Origin: Cryptomeria japonica
Lineage: Eukaryota > Streptophyta > Pinopsida > Cupressales > Cupressaceae
Direction: 5' to 3'
NCBI RefSeq assembly: GCF_030272615.1
Contig: NC_081410.1
Coordinates: 188,392,119 to 188,456,118 of the forward strand
DNA length: 64,000 nucleotides
Shown here: piece by piece, positions 23,631 to 36,420 of the stretch
Layout: each line of letters opens with the position of its first letter
How positions within the stretch are numbered: the first letter of the stretch is position 1
Translations under genes and position numbers: made by a program
Notes under the pieces: model-generated
What the model was told of the DNA's origin: nothing
Database searches by the model: none
The model's input: the letters and a program-made list of their open reading frames with translations, nothing else

Positions 23631-24587
23631 CTAATATCTAGGGTTAGGCTTAAAAGATCTTCTCACTCTTTCTTCAAATCTTGAATTCCTTTTAGGACAT
23701 CTAGATGAAAAATGACCAATCTTATTACATGCAAAACATTTAAAAGGTGCTTTTCCTTCATACTTACTTCCTACCAGTCCTTTAGGTACTCTTCTAGAAA
23801 ATAGTGCTTCAAGTTTCTCAAACTCATCATCTTCTCTCTTCATATCATCCAACTCCTTTTTATATAAAGCTTTCCAATCTTCCTTACTGGTTGATGATGT
23901 AGATTCATGAAAAGAAGGTTCAGACTTCACAACTCCAGAAGGTCCAAATTCTTCAAGCTCAAAATAAGATAATTTCCCAACCAAGGTATCTTTGTTGAGA
24001 GAAGTATTAGCCATTCTTATAAATTCATTAATTACAGTAGCCTTCATCTTGTAAGCCAGTGGTAGGGCTCTCAGAACTTTAGAAACTATTTCATCTTCAC
24101 TCAGAGTTCCACCACAATATTGAATTCCCATAACAATCTCATTTACTCTTTCCATGAATGTAGTAATCCTTTCATCTTCTTCCATCTTAAGGTTTTCATA
24201 TCTCACTTGGTAACCATCAAGTTTAGAAATCTTCACAGTAGGGTCACCTTCATTAAGAGTCTCCAACTTATCCCATATAGCCTTTCCAAATGATTTGGCT
24301 GCTAATCCCCTTATTTGCTAATCAAAAAGTGCACAAAAGAGGGCTTCTCTTGCTCTACAATAATTCTCAAGCTCCTTATCCAAGTTTGTTGGAGGAGGAT
24401 TTCCAAATGTTGGATTATGAGGTGTAACACCATTCTGTGTGATCTCCCAAATCTCCTTACTGAGACATCTCAGATGGGTCTCCATCCGAATCTTCCATAC
24501 TGTGTAATTTGTTCCTTCAAGTTTAGAAATATTTCTTCGAAAGATACCTCCAGATGAACTAGATGAACTTGAACTATTAGTCGCCAT
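23631..24587 (-). pseudogene. Copia gag (broken)
   Basis: Starts at the ATG at 24587, 45 bp inside the primer-binding site. KLEGTNYTVWKIRMETHL near the N-terminus is typical of copia gag (DUF4219/UBN2-like), and YENLKMEEDERITTFMERV continues the capsid-like part. A CCHC zinc knuckle CFACNKIGHFSSRC lies near 23730. In-frame stops at 24318 (TAG) and 23631 (TAG) break it; both fit a C-to-T change in a CAG codon. Gag would package the element RNA in cytoplasmic particles. Confidence 0.9.
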
Positions 24588-24631
24588 AGGATCTTCCTCA
24601 AGTGGTTAAGCTTTATGTAGAGAGGATCAGA

Positions 24632-24643
24632 GCTCTGATACCA
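24632..24643 (-). other. Copia primer-binding site
   Basis: On the minus strand TGGTATCAGAGC, a perfect initiator-Met-tRNA-type site, two bases inside the 5' LTR. Confidence 0.93.
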
Positions 24644-24645
24644 AT

Positions 24646-25875
24646 TGTTAGACAGTTCAAATAATTGGAAGACAACTAAGAGGGGGGGAGGAGTGAATCA
24701 GTTGTCACATATTACCAAAACATTTAGTAATTAAAGCTTTAATACCGGAACCCAAAACATTAATATCGGAATGGTTAAACCAAATACCAGAATAGCAGTT
24801 AAACCAATTAAGCACAAACAATAATCAAATAATAAATACCATACACGTGACACCAAGATTTATACGTGGAAAACCCGGTAAAGGTAAAAACCACGATGGG
24901 AAGCCTACCCACAGTCAGATAATACTTCTGCAGTAAGTATGTGAATTACAATTGAGGGGCTTGCACTTGCAGGAAGGCCAACAACCTAGAGCGCACTGCT
25001 CATCACAAAAGGAGTCTCACTGACTACATAGAAATCCAGACTACAATCCAAAAGAATGAATGAACTGCAAAGATAGCATCTCTTATGCCTGAGTACAGTT
25101 CCGATTAAGCTCAATACCAGAGGACTAAATCCTCTTACATAAACCCAACTCGATCTCCAATGATCGACCAAATCATCTACCTGAATAATATTACATTATT
25201 CACACATTACATATCCATATCCCATACTTATATCCTGATGATCTACAATGAGATCTTATATCATATATATACAAACCTTCGACCATAAACAATCAGGTCG
25301 ATCACCAGATAATAAAACAATTACGTAATTATAAAACATGTCGGCCTTAGACCAAACAAATAATATCCAACTCATAAAACATCCTAGAAACACATCAAGA
25401 GGTTCAATCCACACGTTACATTAAGTTCGTCCATAACCTAGATTAATCGGGACCCAATATAGGTCCACACGCTAAGGCAATGATCCCAATTTGCCAAGTC
25501 TCGAACATGATCATCATCAGCATCCTGAATCCATACTAGAAGCTACATCAACACCACTTATGCATATCATCAAAGATCTTCATCAAAGCTTTGTTGTTGA
25601 AACCCTCACTGAAACCACAAACCAAGCTTCCAAGCAAACAGGATAGCATTTGATCACCAGACCAAAACCAAATGACTGAAAATGAACATGAGTAAGCCAA
25701 TTCCATAACCGGATTATACCGGAGCATACCGGATCATGTCGGATCCAATCCAACCAGAAACCACACAACCTACTGGGACCAGAAGGGTGTCGATAAAGCA
25801 TCCAAAACAGCTAGTGTTGACATCAATAACAAAACATCAATGCAACATATAATCAATTCCTCCAAATGACCAACA
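24646..25875 (-). repeat. Copia LTR (5' LTR of the minus-strand element)
   Basis: 1230 bp. It aligns along its full length with 18845-19957 apart from an extra segment near 25590-25690 and scattered substitutions. Its inner edge abuts the primer-binding site. Confidence 0.92.
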
Positions 25876-25880
25876 CTTAT

Positions 25881-27872
25881 AATATCATGAAAATATATCA
25901 CCATAATCAAGAAGTGTTATAGAATAATTATGTATAACATAGTAATTTACATTTATTTAATTTTTAATACAAATTATATTGATTTATTTTATCCATTTCT
26001 ATATCAATAATTCTAGCAATGATACATGTATTCTAATATTTAATGGATGGAGGTAAATAATCAAGTAATGTGGGATAATCATCAATGGGATGGAATATTT
26101 TCCCAAGATAAGAACAAAAATCAAGGGTTCATGCAGATTCTCTATTATGATTAAATTTATGCAATTTCTCATAAGCCCCCTAAGTCTTGGCGATTGACAT
26201 GTCAATGGAAAAGTAATCATAATATGGGTTAACATCCATCAAAGAAATAATTGAAAGGAATCACATAAGTTTTATCTTATGTTTTCCTTTTAACATTTTT
26301 ATCCATGTGCCCCAAACCATGTATAGTGCATCACAATTATAGGGAAAGAATCTCTAAGGTACACATCTATTTGTAGCTAATTATTTAGCTTTATAACCAA
26401 GCTTATTAATAATAAAAAAACCCCTTCTTATATTGGTTGCATAATTATAAAGGGCATCAACCAAAATAATGATGAGCATGAAATAGACAACAATCAAAAG
26501 AAACTCTCTTTATCTTAAGGAATATAATCTATAAAATTATTAAGTTGAGGAGAATATGGTAGACTATAAACAACATCATGCACATATAAAGGGATAATTT
26601 TATAAGCTTTAACATGTAATTTTTATTCTTTGAGACATTAAGGTGTTACAAAATGAAGGGAACCCAACCATTCTCAATATTAAATTTAGATGAAGAATAT
26701 GTTTAAGGAATGAATGACGATATAAAAAAAACATTAAGAAAAAGAAATATGTTTTATTTTTCAGTTAATAGAAAAAAAATTATAAATATTGTTAGCTACA
26801 TGCATTACAAATCCCTTATTCTTAATATTGAGCATTAAAATTCAATGAAGAGTAGAAGGAACCATAACCCATGTCATGCATCTATGGATGGCTCAAATAT
26901 CATTGTATACTAATTTCTTAAGCATCACATGAAATGATGTATGAATAGTGAGATGTCTTAGAGCAAAGGGAAAACCAATACAACACCAAGTGAATCTTAG
27001 TCCACATTATCAAATCCTTTTATGGTGATTTCAAATTTCTATAAGTTTGATGAATCAATGCATATTTATCCAAAAATTGTTAACCAAGAATATTCAAATT
27101 AAATCCATTGTCAATGAAAGATCTTTTATTTTGTAAATCCCTATTTTAATTATAATATAATAATAATAATTTTTAATTAACTTGAGAACGACAAATTTCT
27201 CATGGGAATCAAATGAAACCTTAGAATAATTTATGTAAATAGTCACAAGTATAGTTAACACAATGGTATAAGGATTTTTTCTAAATTCTTTTGAAAAATC
27301 TTGACATAGATTTAATGTACTAGTGAGATCCCAATGATATATCCTTCGAAACTATTCTTAAGGTGATCAATTAAATCATATAATTTAGGCATTTTTCAAT
27401 CTACTTAGGTGGAGTCAACACTAGAGTAATAGATGGAAAATAGTTAATTAGATGAAAATTTATGGCCTCATTTAATCCTTTGATAAGATGTCATAAAGAA
27501 ATTATTTGTAGAATGAAAAGTGACAGATCTACAATAATGTGAGAAATGAACTTTAATAGGGTATGGAGGAATAGATGGAGCCATAGAAGAAATGACACCC
27601 TACTTAGTTTTAAAATAAAAAGCATTATAAAAACTAAAGGAATGGAAGACGAATATCCAAGGGAAGAACTCCTCCAATGGTGTAAGGACATACAAAATGC
27701 ACTTGATTAGGAGGCTAAAAAAGATTAAAGTGCAAGTGGGAAAAGTTGATAAATGCAAGTAGAAGGGAAAAGGGGATTTTTGAGTTAATTTTAATTCAAA
27801 ATTTAAGGAAAAGAGGGAAAGGAGATTTAATTAAATAAATATGGGAGTTTATTTAATTAAATGGATGAAGGG
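25881..27872. other. AT-rich interval, nothing recognised
   Basis: No LTR, domain or RNA gene is supportable. The minus strand has a few short open stretches but no motif I recognise. It extends to the TSD of LINE-A copy 3. Confidence 0.45.
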
Positions 27873-27885
27873 TTAAAAGATTATA

Positions 27886-28307
27886 GTTTTGATTAATTAA
27901 AAACAGGTTTTTTGGAGGAACCCAGAACCTTGATTACATATCAAGAAAAAGAAAAAGCATTAAAGTGACTAGAAATAACAGTGCCTGGACACCCATACAA
28001 AGATTAGATCCCAAAAAAACAAAAAGGGATCACAGACAAAGAGAACAGCACAAGACAACCAAAGGACAACACAGAGACAACACCGAGATAATACAAAGAC
28101 GACACCGAGACAACTAGATATTTCTTATGAGTTCTTCCGCATGAACCATCATCTGCTTCATATTGACCATAGAGTTCTTCATATCATAGAGCTCTTTTTC
28201 CTTGATGCCCACCTGTTTCCAGGTGTTGGCCCTTGTTCTCTTTTCATGACCCGTCTTCTCTGTCTATTCCTTCTCATCTTCCTTACCTTTGATCTGTTCA
28301 AATTTGA
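27886..28307 (-). mobile_element. LINE-A copy 3, 5'-truncated
   Basis: 422 bp on the minus strand. A near-perfect 13-bp TSD (ttaaaagattata at 27873-27885, ttaaaggattata at 28308-28320; one mismatch) delimits it. It consists of the last roughly 64 codons of ORF3 and a 228-bp 3' UTR with the family's 3' terminus. Its 5' truncation is typical of incomplete target-primed reverse transcription. Confidence 0.88.
28114..28307 (-). pseudogene. LINE-A copy 3 ORF3 C-terminus
   Basis: The minus strand reads TGHEKRTRANT..., then MKQMMVHAEELIRNI and a stop at 28114. It aligns residue by residue with the C-terminus of copy 2 (GHERRTRANTKI... MKQMVVHAEEIMKSI) and more loosely with copy 1 (VGKAMMLLVQNVEETMKSF). 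This shows that ORF3 belongs to the family and was not a chance insertion in one copy. Confidence 0.85.
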
Positions 28308-28320
28308 TTAAAGGATTATA

Positions 28321-30809
28321 ACTAATTAGGTATATTAATTGAATTAATTCATTTAGGAAGAAATAGAGGAATAAAGCACCAATTAATTAAATAATTATAA
28401 ATTAATTAATTGACGAGACAATGTGGATAGAGGAACGAAAGGGGTAGATATAAAAATGATCAGATGTTAATGATCAATTTAGGTGTCTATAGAAAATTCT
28501 TTAGAATTTTGGGTCTTACAAATGACAACATGAAGTACAAACTTAGCATAAAGTGATGGCATTCTAGACAATGATTTTCAACTTTTGGTGCCAAGTTCAT
28601 TTGTATATTAATATTTTCTATTCTATTATCTTCTCTTTAAATAATTATTATTATTTTTTGTAAAAAAAATTGTTTTATCAACTTCTTTTATGTTTTATTT
28701 AAATGAATACTTTTTTATTTCTTTAATTAAAACATTTTTGAGATTGTGGTTCTTTAATTTGTTCTTTGTGTATTGAACAATAGTATAATATATTTCATTT
28801 AAACTAGTTTTATCATAGAATAGTAAAGTAGGAATAATTTGATTGGAGAATAAGAACATTTTAACTAAATCAAAACTCCTACTATTATAACATGAATCAA
28901 TGAACATCAAGTATCCAATTTTTTTATTTCAAAATCATCCTATGTAACTTTGAGAGTGTAAAATTGATGATGGATCTATTTTTATTTTTTATGGTATGAA
29001 TATGAATTGAAACCATGGATATAAAGTTTTCTAACTTTAATATTTTTAACTTGTATAAAAATGATAATATGGATAAGGGAGTTTGCTAGGCGAGGATTCT
29101 TCTAGATGTACTAATTTAATAAACATTTATAATGATTAATTAATATGATATTGAAATAAATATTTAGAATTTAAAGAAGAAAATGATACTTAGCTCTTGA
29201 TTTGATGTGGATATTTTTGCCAAATGTTTTCCATTGATTTGATTGTACATAAAAAATTATGACTTGTTTGACAATTGTAACATGTAAAACTATTGTCTAC
29301 TTGTCTCATCCAATTTTGTGACTATGAAATCATCTTGTGCAATTATAAGAATCTTCATGCAATACCATATTTAGTTTTATAGGTTTGAACAACACCATGG
29401 ATATAATTTTTTATATCTTTCAAATTTGTAACCTACATAAAAATGGTAGTGTGGATAAATGAGTTTTCTATGTAAGATTGTTCTCCTTTGGTCAAACCTT
29501 CAATATTGATCTAACAAATTTGTACAATGATGAAAGATAATGGGTATTCATTTAGCATGATTAAGATACAAATAATTTATTAATGCTCCATTGATAATTC
29601 TAGGTGTTAGATGTATGTTAAATCTTTCAAATTAATTAGGATTTATGATTTTATATAACATCCTATTATGAAATTTTAAATGATTTTATATTATTACGAG
29701 TATAACTATTAAATGTAAGTAAATATTGATTCCTAAGTTTTAAAATTTAAATTTTAAAAATTTGGGGACATTGTTTCCAATCACAAAATTGTACTTAGAT
29801 AAATTATATGGTCTTGCAAATCTAAATCAAGGTATTGGATGGATAAAATAGATATCAATTTTAGACCTAGTGAATGAGTAAAAATGAAAATTAGGTTATT
29901 TACAAGTGTACACACATAAATGCATATTTCCTCACACTAGTAATTATATTAAGATTAACTAGTCAAAATGAGTTCAAAATGAAATGGGAAAGTGTAAGGT
30001 ATTGAATTTTGAAGATTACAATTCTAGAAAGAATGATAAACTATTTATTAATTTATTAAAGCTTGGATAGTGAATAAAATATTTTAGAAGTTATGACACT
30101 ATTTGACTCAAGTTACCACAAGGAGTAATGATAATCATTAGTGAATGGCACATCTCCATAAGTAATAGTTATCAATGGTTAAAAAATATTGAACATATAA
30201 TTACTCACCATGGGCATGAAATGTTGAACATATATTTTAAAAAATTGTTATAATTATTCTATATTTAATTTACTTAAAGTTCTTGTAAATATAATGTCTT
30301 AATGCATGAAAAGGTAATACCCTACATTTTTTGCTTTTTGTTTTACATTTAAAGGGAAACCTAAGTAAATTTCCCTAGCACATGGTTTTGATTAATTTTG
30401 CACTCTCTTAGAATGTAATTTTTAGTTCTCTCATAAACATAAGTTAATATTTTTTAGTTCTTATATTATTAGTTTTTTCTGTAGTGTCAAATATGGGTAC
30501 AAAAATTGCATAAGTCAATTATAGAGTGTGATATAACCTTCATATTCAAATTTCAAATTTTACGTCAAACTTAACTAACTCAATTTTAGCTAGTCTCTAT
30601 ATACTGAATCTCATGCCTAAATTTAAAATTATGTGACTATCTTGTGTATTAAAGGACATCACCTTTAGGTCATTATTCATCATTTAGGATCAATCATTTG
30701 ACATCAATCATTACTATTATCTCTTGGAATGACGCAATTATTTGTATTGTGGCAATCAAAATCACTCTTATTGTACATCATCATAATATTTTTATTGTCA
30801 TATTATAGT
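28321..30809. other. AT-rich interval with a weak internal repeat
   Basis: No gene is supportable. Segments around 28920-29100 and 29310-29490 share the word accatggatataa and similar surroundings, suggesting an old direct duplication; nothing else was recognised. Confidence 0.45.
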
Positions 30810-30814
30810 CATAT

Positions 30815-31733
30815 TGATGCAGGAGCACTGGTCCAGTTCTTACAGGCTGGGCAGCTTTCAGTGAAATTGCTTGAGAGCATGACATTTCTTCATGTTTGAG
30901 TGTTTAGCATTGTGGTTTTGGGTTTATTCCCTTGTTTGTGTTCATGGTCATTATCATGTTCGATTTTCATAGATTTTGGCTTTGTTTCCGGTTAGATGTG
31001 GATTCTAGTATTGTCCTGGTTGGTGTGTTCTTACCGGCTAGCCTGACTATATGTTGAGCAAAGATGATTTCAGGTTGTGGTTGATCTGCATGACTTGCGG
31101 ATCATTTGAGGTGTTGCTTTGGGCCTTGGCCAGTATTCCCGGAGGTCTGTGCATCATTTTAAGATTTAGAGATTGTTCTTAATGATTTGAGCCGAGAGGT
31201 TACTGTTGTACTTTTCATGAACCGGTTGGTCTTTGGGTCGATTTGATTGAGTTGTAATTATTTGTTAATGGTATATATATGGAGGTTTGTCAATCATTTG
31301 AATATAGAAGTCAAAACAAAGAAGCTAGAAGATTGAAGATAGAGCATTGAGATTGAACGAAGATGTAGAACCGACAGGATTCTAGTCTAGTAGGATTGAG
31401 GCCGAAAGGCTAAGGTCCGGATTAGGATAGAACTGGTAGATTGATTACCAGAAGCTGATTTGATATGATGATGATCTGTGCATCTTGTAATTGCATTACG
31501 AGCATTGTTTGTATCATGGATTGCAATCCAACATGTGGCATGTATAATTTTCTAGATTGTAATAAGGTTCATTTACATTGTTTATCGGTTATGTCTTTTG
31601 TGTTGTTAGCGGTTGTTCTTTCTGTTGTTTTTGGCACCTTGTTACTAGTTACCGGTATGCTTTGCATGGCTTATGTTTTTAGCTACAAGATTGGGTTGTC
31701 CTTGATTGGATCTCCTTGCCTTTGAATGCGTCA
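30815..31733 (+). repeat. Left LTR of the 30.8-kb element
   Basis: 919 bp. The open frame at 31465-31725 inside it is non-coding LTR; its counterpart in the right LTR is frame-disturbed. Confidence 0.9.
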
Positions 31734-31735
31734 AA

Positions 31736-31750
31736 TGGTATCAGAGTTGG
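31736..31750 (+). other. Primer-binding site of the 30.8-kb element
   Basis: TGGTATCAGAGTTGG two bases after the left LTR, an initiator-Met-tRNA type site. It sets the plus orientation. Confidence 0.92.
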
Positions 31751-32094
31751 TTCGTAAACCTGTTGTTGGATAGAGTGTTGTTTGTGCACCGGTTGGTTGG
31801 AGAGAAGATTGAGGCAACATGTGGACTTGTTCAGATCATCGAATGTGAGGTAGAGAAAGGTTTGTAGGTAGACCGCTGATCCTAGAGCTTGAGCTTGAGG
31901 CAGTTAGTGGGTGGAGACTTGAACAGATTGCCAATTGAGGCAGGCTATAGTTTGTACCAGTAGATCATCGTGGAGAGGTAACCAAAAGCTATGGTTAGAT
32001 CGTCGAATCCCCTAAGGTAGTTGCAAGTACCTATTGACTAATCGTCGAACCTCATCAACTGATGGGACTCACTTTTCAATTAACCCTGAGAGTC

Positions 32095-32985
32095 TGATGT
32101 AGGAGCACCAGTCTAGTTCTTACCGATTGGGCAGTTTTTAGTGGAATTGCTTGAGAGCATGACATTTCTTCATGTTTGAGTGTTTAGCATTGTGGTTTTG
32201 GGTTTATTCCCTTGTGTTCATAATTTTTATCATGTTCCAATTTCATATCTTTTGGCTTTGTTTACGTTTAGATGTAGATTCTCGTATAGTCCCGGTTGGT
32301 ATGTTCTTACCAGTTAGCCTAGTTGTATGTTGAGAGAAGATGATTTTGGGTTGTGGTTGATCTTTGTGACTTGCCGATCATTTGAAGTGTTGCTTTGGGC
32401 CTTGGCCGGTATTCCTGGAGGTCTATGCATCATTTTATGATTTGGAGATTGTTCTTAGTGATTTGAGCCAACAGGTTACCATTGCGTGCTTCATGAACCG
32501 GTTGGTCTTTGGACCGACTTGATTGAGTTGTAATTATTTGTTGATGGTATATATATAGAGGTTTGTGAATTATTTGAATATAGAAGTTAGAACAAAGAAG
32601 TTAAAAGATTGAAGACAGAGCATTGAGGTTAAACGAAGATGTAGAACTGATAGGATTCTAATCTGGTAGAAATGAGGCCGAAAGGCTGAGGTCTAGATTA
32701 GGATAGAACCGATAGACTGATTACTGGAAGCCGATTTGATATGAGGATGATCTATGGATCTTGTAATTGCATTGTGAGCATTGTTTGTATCCTCGACTGC
32801 AATCTAGCATGTAGCATGTATAATTTTCCAGATTGTAATAAGATTCATTTACATTATTTATTGGTTGTTCTTTCTGTTGTTTTTGGCACCTTGTTACTGG
32901 TTACCAGTATGCTTTGCATGGCTTATGTGTTTAGCTGCAAGGTTGGGTTGTCCTTCATTGGATCTCTTGACCTATGACTACGTCA
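32095..32985 (+). repeat. Right LTR of the 30.8-kb element
   Basis: 891 bp; it aligns with 30815-31733 with scattered changes and small deletions, for example near 32868, where about 24 bp are missing. Confidence 0.9.
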
Positions 32986-34059
32986 CATATTGTCTCTTTA
33001 TCCACAATTTGGAAGCCCTAGTTTTAAACTAGGTTATTACGTCATTCTTTGTCCAAATTTTAAGTTCCAAGTATCAAGTTTCACACACTATTATAGTTGC
33101 ACTACATTTTTCATTTGCATTGTTACTTGTTGTCTTCTAGCTTTATTAATATTTTTAGCTCAGTCATGGAGCTTGATCAACAAGAAGTTCTTCACTTAGT
33201 AAGCTCCAAAAGGTGTTAATCAAAATTACATGTCTTTATTGTAGATATAAAAACTCAAAGTGAATCTTTATTTGTAGATATTAAAGTCTTGTTGATGGGT
33301 GTTTCGACACACTCACCAACAGTAAGGTAGAATATGAAATGTAAACCACCTCTCCTAAAAAGAAATCAATCTTGAAAGACTAATTAATCCAAGGTCTCTA
33401 TAGTCGGGTCACCACGGTGTTAGGTCTCTTAGTGGCTGATGCAATTGTACCTGTCAAGGAGCCTGCTGGTTGAAACAAAACAAACAAAAATCCTTTTTTT
33501 TGTGTTTTATGATTTACACTTGATAAAGAAACTCAAAAGGTCAGTCAGGGAAGCAAGAGATAGCAACTAAACCAATACTGAACAACTTCTTAGTGTGCTA
33601 CAAAGTCAATGGATCACATTAAGGTATTATCAATAACATCTAATCAAAATTCAAAAGGGACGTTCCAACAAATATGTGAAGTCATATAACCCACACATAA
33701 ACGGAAATAAAAATCACCAAATCATATAATCACTTTACTATTTTATCCTCATACACCATTAACATGCAAAATATGATTCATAAAACAATAAAGCTTGAAA
33801 GAACAAGTTGATTCAAATGGAAGAAGATACCAAACTACAAAGAATAGAAACCAAGAGAACACATATTGTGAATCAGGAAATCCACAAGCTGCTTTTGTAT
33901 TGATCTTTGTAAAAATGAATAACATAATTCTTCAAAAGTTTATGAGATAGAAATTATAGAAAACTAAATTATCAAGCTAAACGGCCTTGAATCATCAATT
34001 CGCAGACCCCAAAAATGGCCCAAATTCTACAATTTATAGATGGCCCAAATTCTACAATT

Positions 34060-34440
34060 TATAGAGTTTTGCCCTACATCCTAGGAAATAATTATGCCTA
34101 CAAACTAGGATTACAGAATGGTGGGAGTCATAGTCAACATGAAATTCATTGCCTGTGAACTTCAATTAAGTGTTACTAAACTACTGCTCACTATTCACTT
34201 TCGTAATGGTGCTCCAATGTCAAGAGCTTCGAAACATGTAGAAGTTTTCCCCTACACCCTAAGAAGTAATCATGCCTGCAAAATAGGATTACAAAATGGG
34301 AGGAGTTGTAGTCGACATGAAAGTAATTGTCTATATACTCCAGTTAACTATTACTAAAGTGCATCCAACCTTTCATTTCATTGTCGGTGCTCCATAGCCA
34401 AGAACTTCATAACTTGCAAAAATTACACCCAAAAAGGAAG
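34060..34440. repeat. Tandem duplication inside LARD-1 LTR
   Basis: Two diverged units of about 185 bp. Each opens with ccctac..cctaggaa-like sequence and a catgcctacaaactaggatta-like word, then carries the ggagt.gtagtc.acatg word. The same pair is present in the other LTR (about 48770-49150), so it predates the insertion. Confidence 0.7.
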
Positions 34441-34869
34441 TGTGAGATGCAGTGTCAGTCGAAGACTCATTTGTTATGGCGATGATGATGATCCAACATG
34501 CAAGTTATTTTTGTAACTACATGTTTATCATTCACTTCTTCTTATAGTTTTGGTAGTTGCTGATGAAACATTCTATGGAAGCGATTCATGGGTCAGCAAT
34601 ATACTCCATTTTGAAGTTAGAAACTCTGAGCACCTCCTCTGTACTTTCTGGTTTGTCTCAGATATCAAGGCTTGACCTCAATATTGGTATTTCACGGTTG
34701 GTGGGTTTTTCTCCAATTTAACCTCTCCTCTAGTCTTCTTTCAGGATGAGGTGGAAGGCTCCATAAGTCTGCTTCAACCTGCAACACAAGATACAAAATT
34801 ACCTTCATCATATTGGCAAAACCATAAGGGACACTAGTATTCTAGGATTGTGAGGTCTTTAAAGAGTCT

Positions 34870-35035
34870 ATTATTGATGGTTTCAGGATCCCGAGGTTCT
34901 GGGGTCCATTATTGATAGTTTCAGGATCCCGAGGTTTTGGGGTCCATTATTGATGGTTTGGGGGTCCATTATTGAAGGTTTCGGGATCTTGGGGTTCCGA
35001 GGTCCATTATTGATGGTTTTGAGGTGAGGAAAACT
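34870..35035. repeat. Minisatellite in LARD-1 LTR
   Basis: About four partial units of roughly 44 bp built on ggatcccgaggttctggg and gtccattattgatggttt. Related words (ttcgggatcc, gggattccga) recur through the next 1.4 kb. Confidence 0.75.
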
Positions 35036-35580
35036 TCAAAAGTTTGGGTTTGGGGATTCCAGGAACCTGGAGTTCCGAAATGCTTACAACAATTTCTTGA
35101 AATGGTCTCTGAGATTCTGAGATTTTGGGATCCCGAAGAGGTTTAACTAGGACGCACAAGGGTGTCTGGGATTCCAAGATTTTGGAATCCTAAAGGATTT
35201 CAACTTAGTAGCACAAAAGGGTTCTAGGATTTTGGGGTTTTGAGATCCCAAAGAATTTTAAGTTCTAATGAAAAGGTACTTCAGAACTTCAGGAACCCGA
35301 GGTCCCAAAGTGGGGCAAAATGAAATTCTGAGATTTTGGGAACCCGAGATCCAAGAACTAAGAAACAAGGCCAACAACCTAAGGATGGATTAAAATCTAT
35401 TTTCATTGAAAGCATCAAATCAACTCTAAAATCTAAACTATGAAAACAGAAAACACGAAAAAAATGAGAAAACAAGGACAAGGAAACAAAAGACCAACCT
35501 CGAAGAGGAAGGACTGAGGAAACACAAACAAGCAATGACAAGATGATAACAACTACCAATGAGAAGACACATAATGACAC

Positions 35581-36420
35581 AAAAATATCTTTGGGGTTTC
35601 AAGATCTTGAAGTTCTGAAGGTCAAAAAGAGAACGACCTCAAAACTTTTGGAATTCCAAAACTTTGAAGAAGAAACAAAAAAAATGAAGAGAGAACCCAA
35701 GATTTCAGAATTCCAAGAACCCTAGGCTCCAAGAAGAAAACACAGGACTTCAGGACTCCGGGGTTCTAGAGTTTCCAAAATCAAAGAGAAACCAAAGAAA
35801 GGGACACTTCGGGATTCTAGAATTTCGAAGTCCCGAAACGTTGAAGCGGAAAACAAAGAAGATCGAAACCCCGAAGTCAAACAAAGAAAAATAAACAGGA
35901 ACAAAATGCACTTCGGGATCCCAGGAACATGGGTTCCAAAGTGTGAAAGAAATGAAAATAGGATGAAGACAATGCAAAGAAGATGGGGGACACAATGACA
36001 CAAAAATTGCTTAAGGGTTCCGAGATCCCAAGGTTCAGGAGGTCAAAAGGAGAACGACCTCGGAACTTTTGGAGTTCCGAAACTCCAAAGAAGGAACAAA
36101 CAGAACAAAGAGAGAACCCAGGATTCTGAAATTCTAGGATCCCGAAGCTCCAAGAAACAAACACAGGACTTTAGGACTCCAGGGTTCCGAAGTTCCAAAG
36201 TCAAAGAGAAACCAACGAAGGGACACTTTGGGATTTCATAAGCATCGAAGCAGAAAACAACGAATACTTTGGGGTTTCGAAATCCTGAAACTCTGAAGTC
36301 AAACAAAGAAAAATAAATAAAAGGAACAAAACACACTTTAGGATCCTAGGAACACAGGGTTACGAAGTGCGAAAGAAAAGAAAATAAGATGAAGACAAAG
36401 AGAAGAAGAAGGGGGGGGTG
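35581..36420. repeat. 421-bp tandem repeat, two units, left LARD-1 LTR only
   Basis: Unit 1 is 35581-36001 and unit 2 is 36002 to about 36420. Each opens after gacacaaaaat and runs through the ggtcaaaa.gagaacgacctc block, and each ends in gaagacaa..c. The right LTR has a single unit (about 50320-50750). Confidence 0.78.

Larger units (their letters stand above)
18845..25875 (-). mobile_element. Ty1/copia retrotransposon, complete but decayed
   Basis: A 7031-bp element on the minus strand with 5-bp TSD cttat at 18840-18844 and 25876-25880. Both LTRs begin TGTTAG and end CCAACA on the plus strand. The domain order along the minus strand (gag, protease, integrase, RT, RNase H) defines the copia superfamily. 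The polyprotein stays in one frame from 24587 to about 22320 except for in-frame stops, then shifts. By eye the LTRs differ at roughly one position in ten over the first 150 bases, so the insertion is old. The element landed next to the 3' end of LINE-B. Confidence 0.93.
30815..32985 (+). mobile_element. Non-autonomous LTR retrotransposon with minimal interior
   Basis: A 2171-bp element with 5-bp TSD catat at 30810-30814 and 32986-32990. The LTRs (919 and 891 bp) begin TGATG and end GTCA. The 361-bp interior starts with a primer-binding site and has no coding sequence. No strong polypurine tract is visible before the right LTR. It is intermediate between TRIM (tiny LTRs) and LARD (long interior) and would need enzymes in trans. 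Confidence 0.9.

Noticed and set aside
31465-31725. 86-codon frame with hydrophobic segments, a possible small membrane protein
   Set aside because: It lies wholly inside an LTR; the copy in the other LTR at 32741-32977 has an internal deletion, so there is no sign of protein conservation.
35281-36336. Overlapping minus-strand frames rich in F, S and L in the LARD-1 LTR
   Set aside because: They arise from the repetitive gggatcccgaag-type words; different frames of the same repeats give similar peptides.
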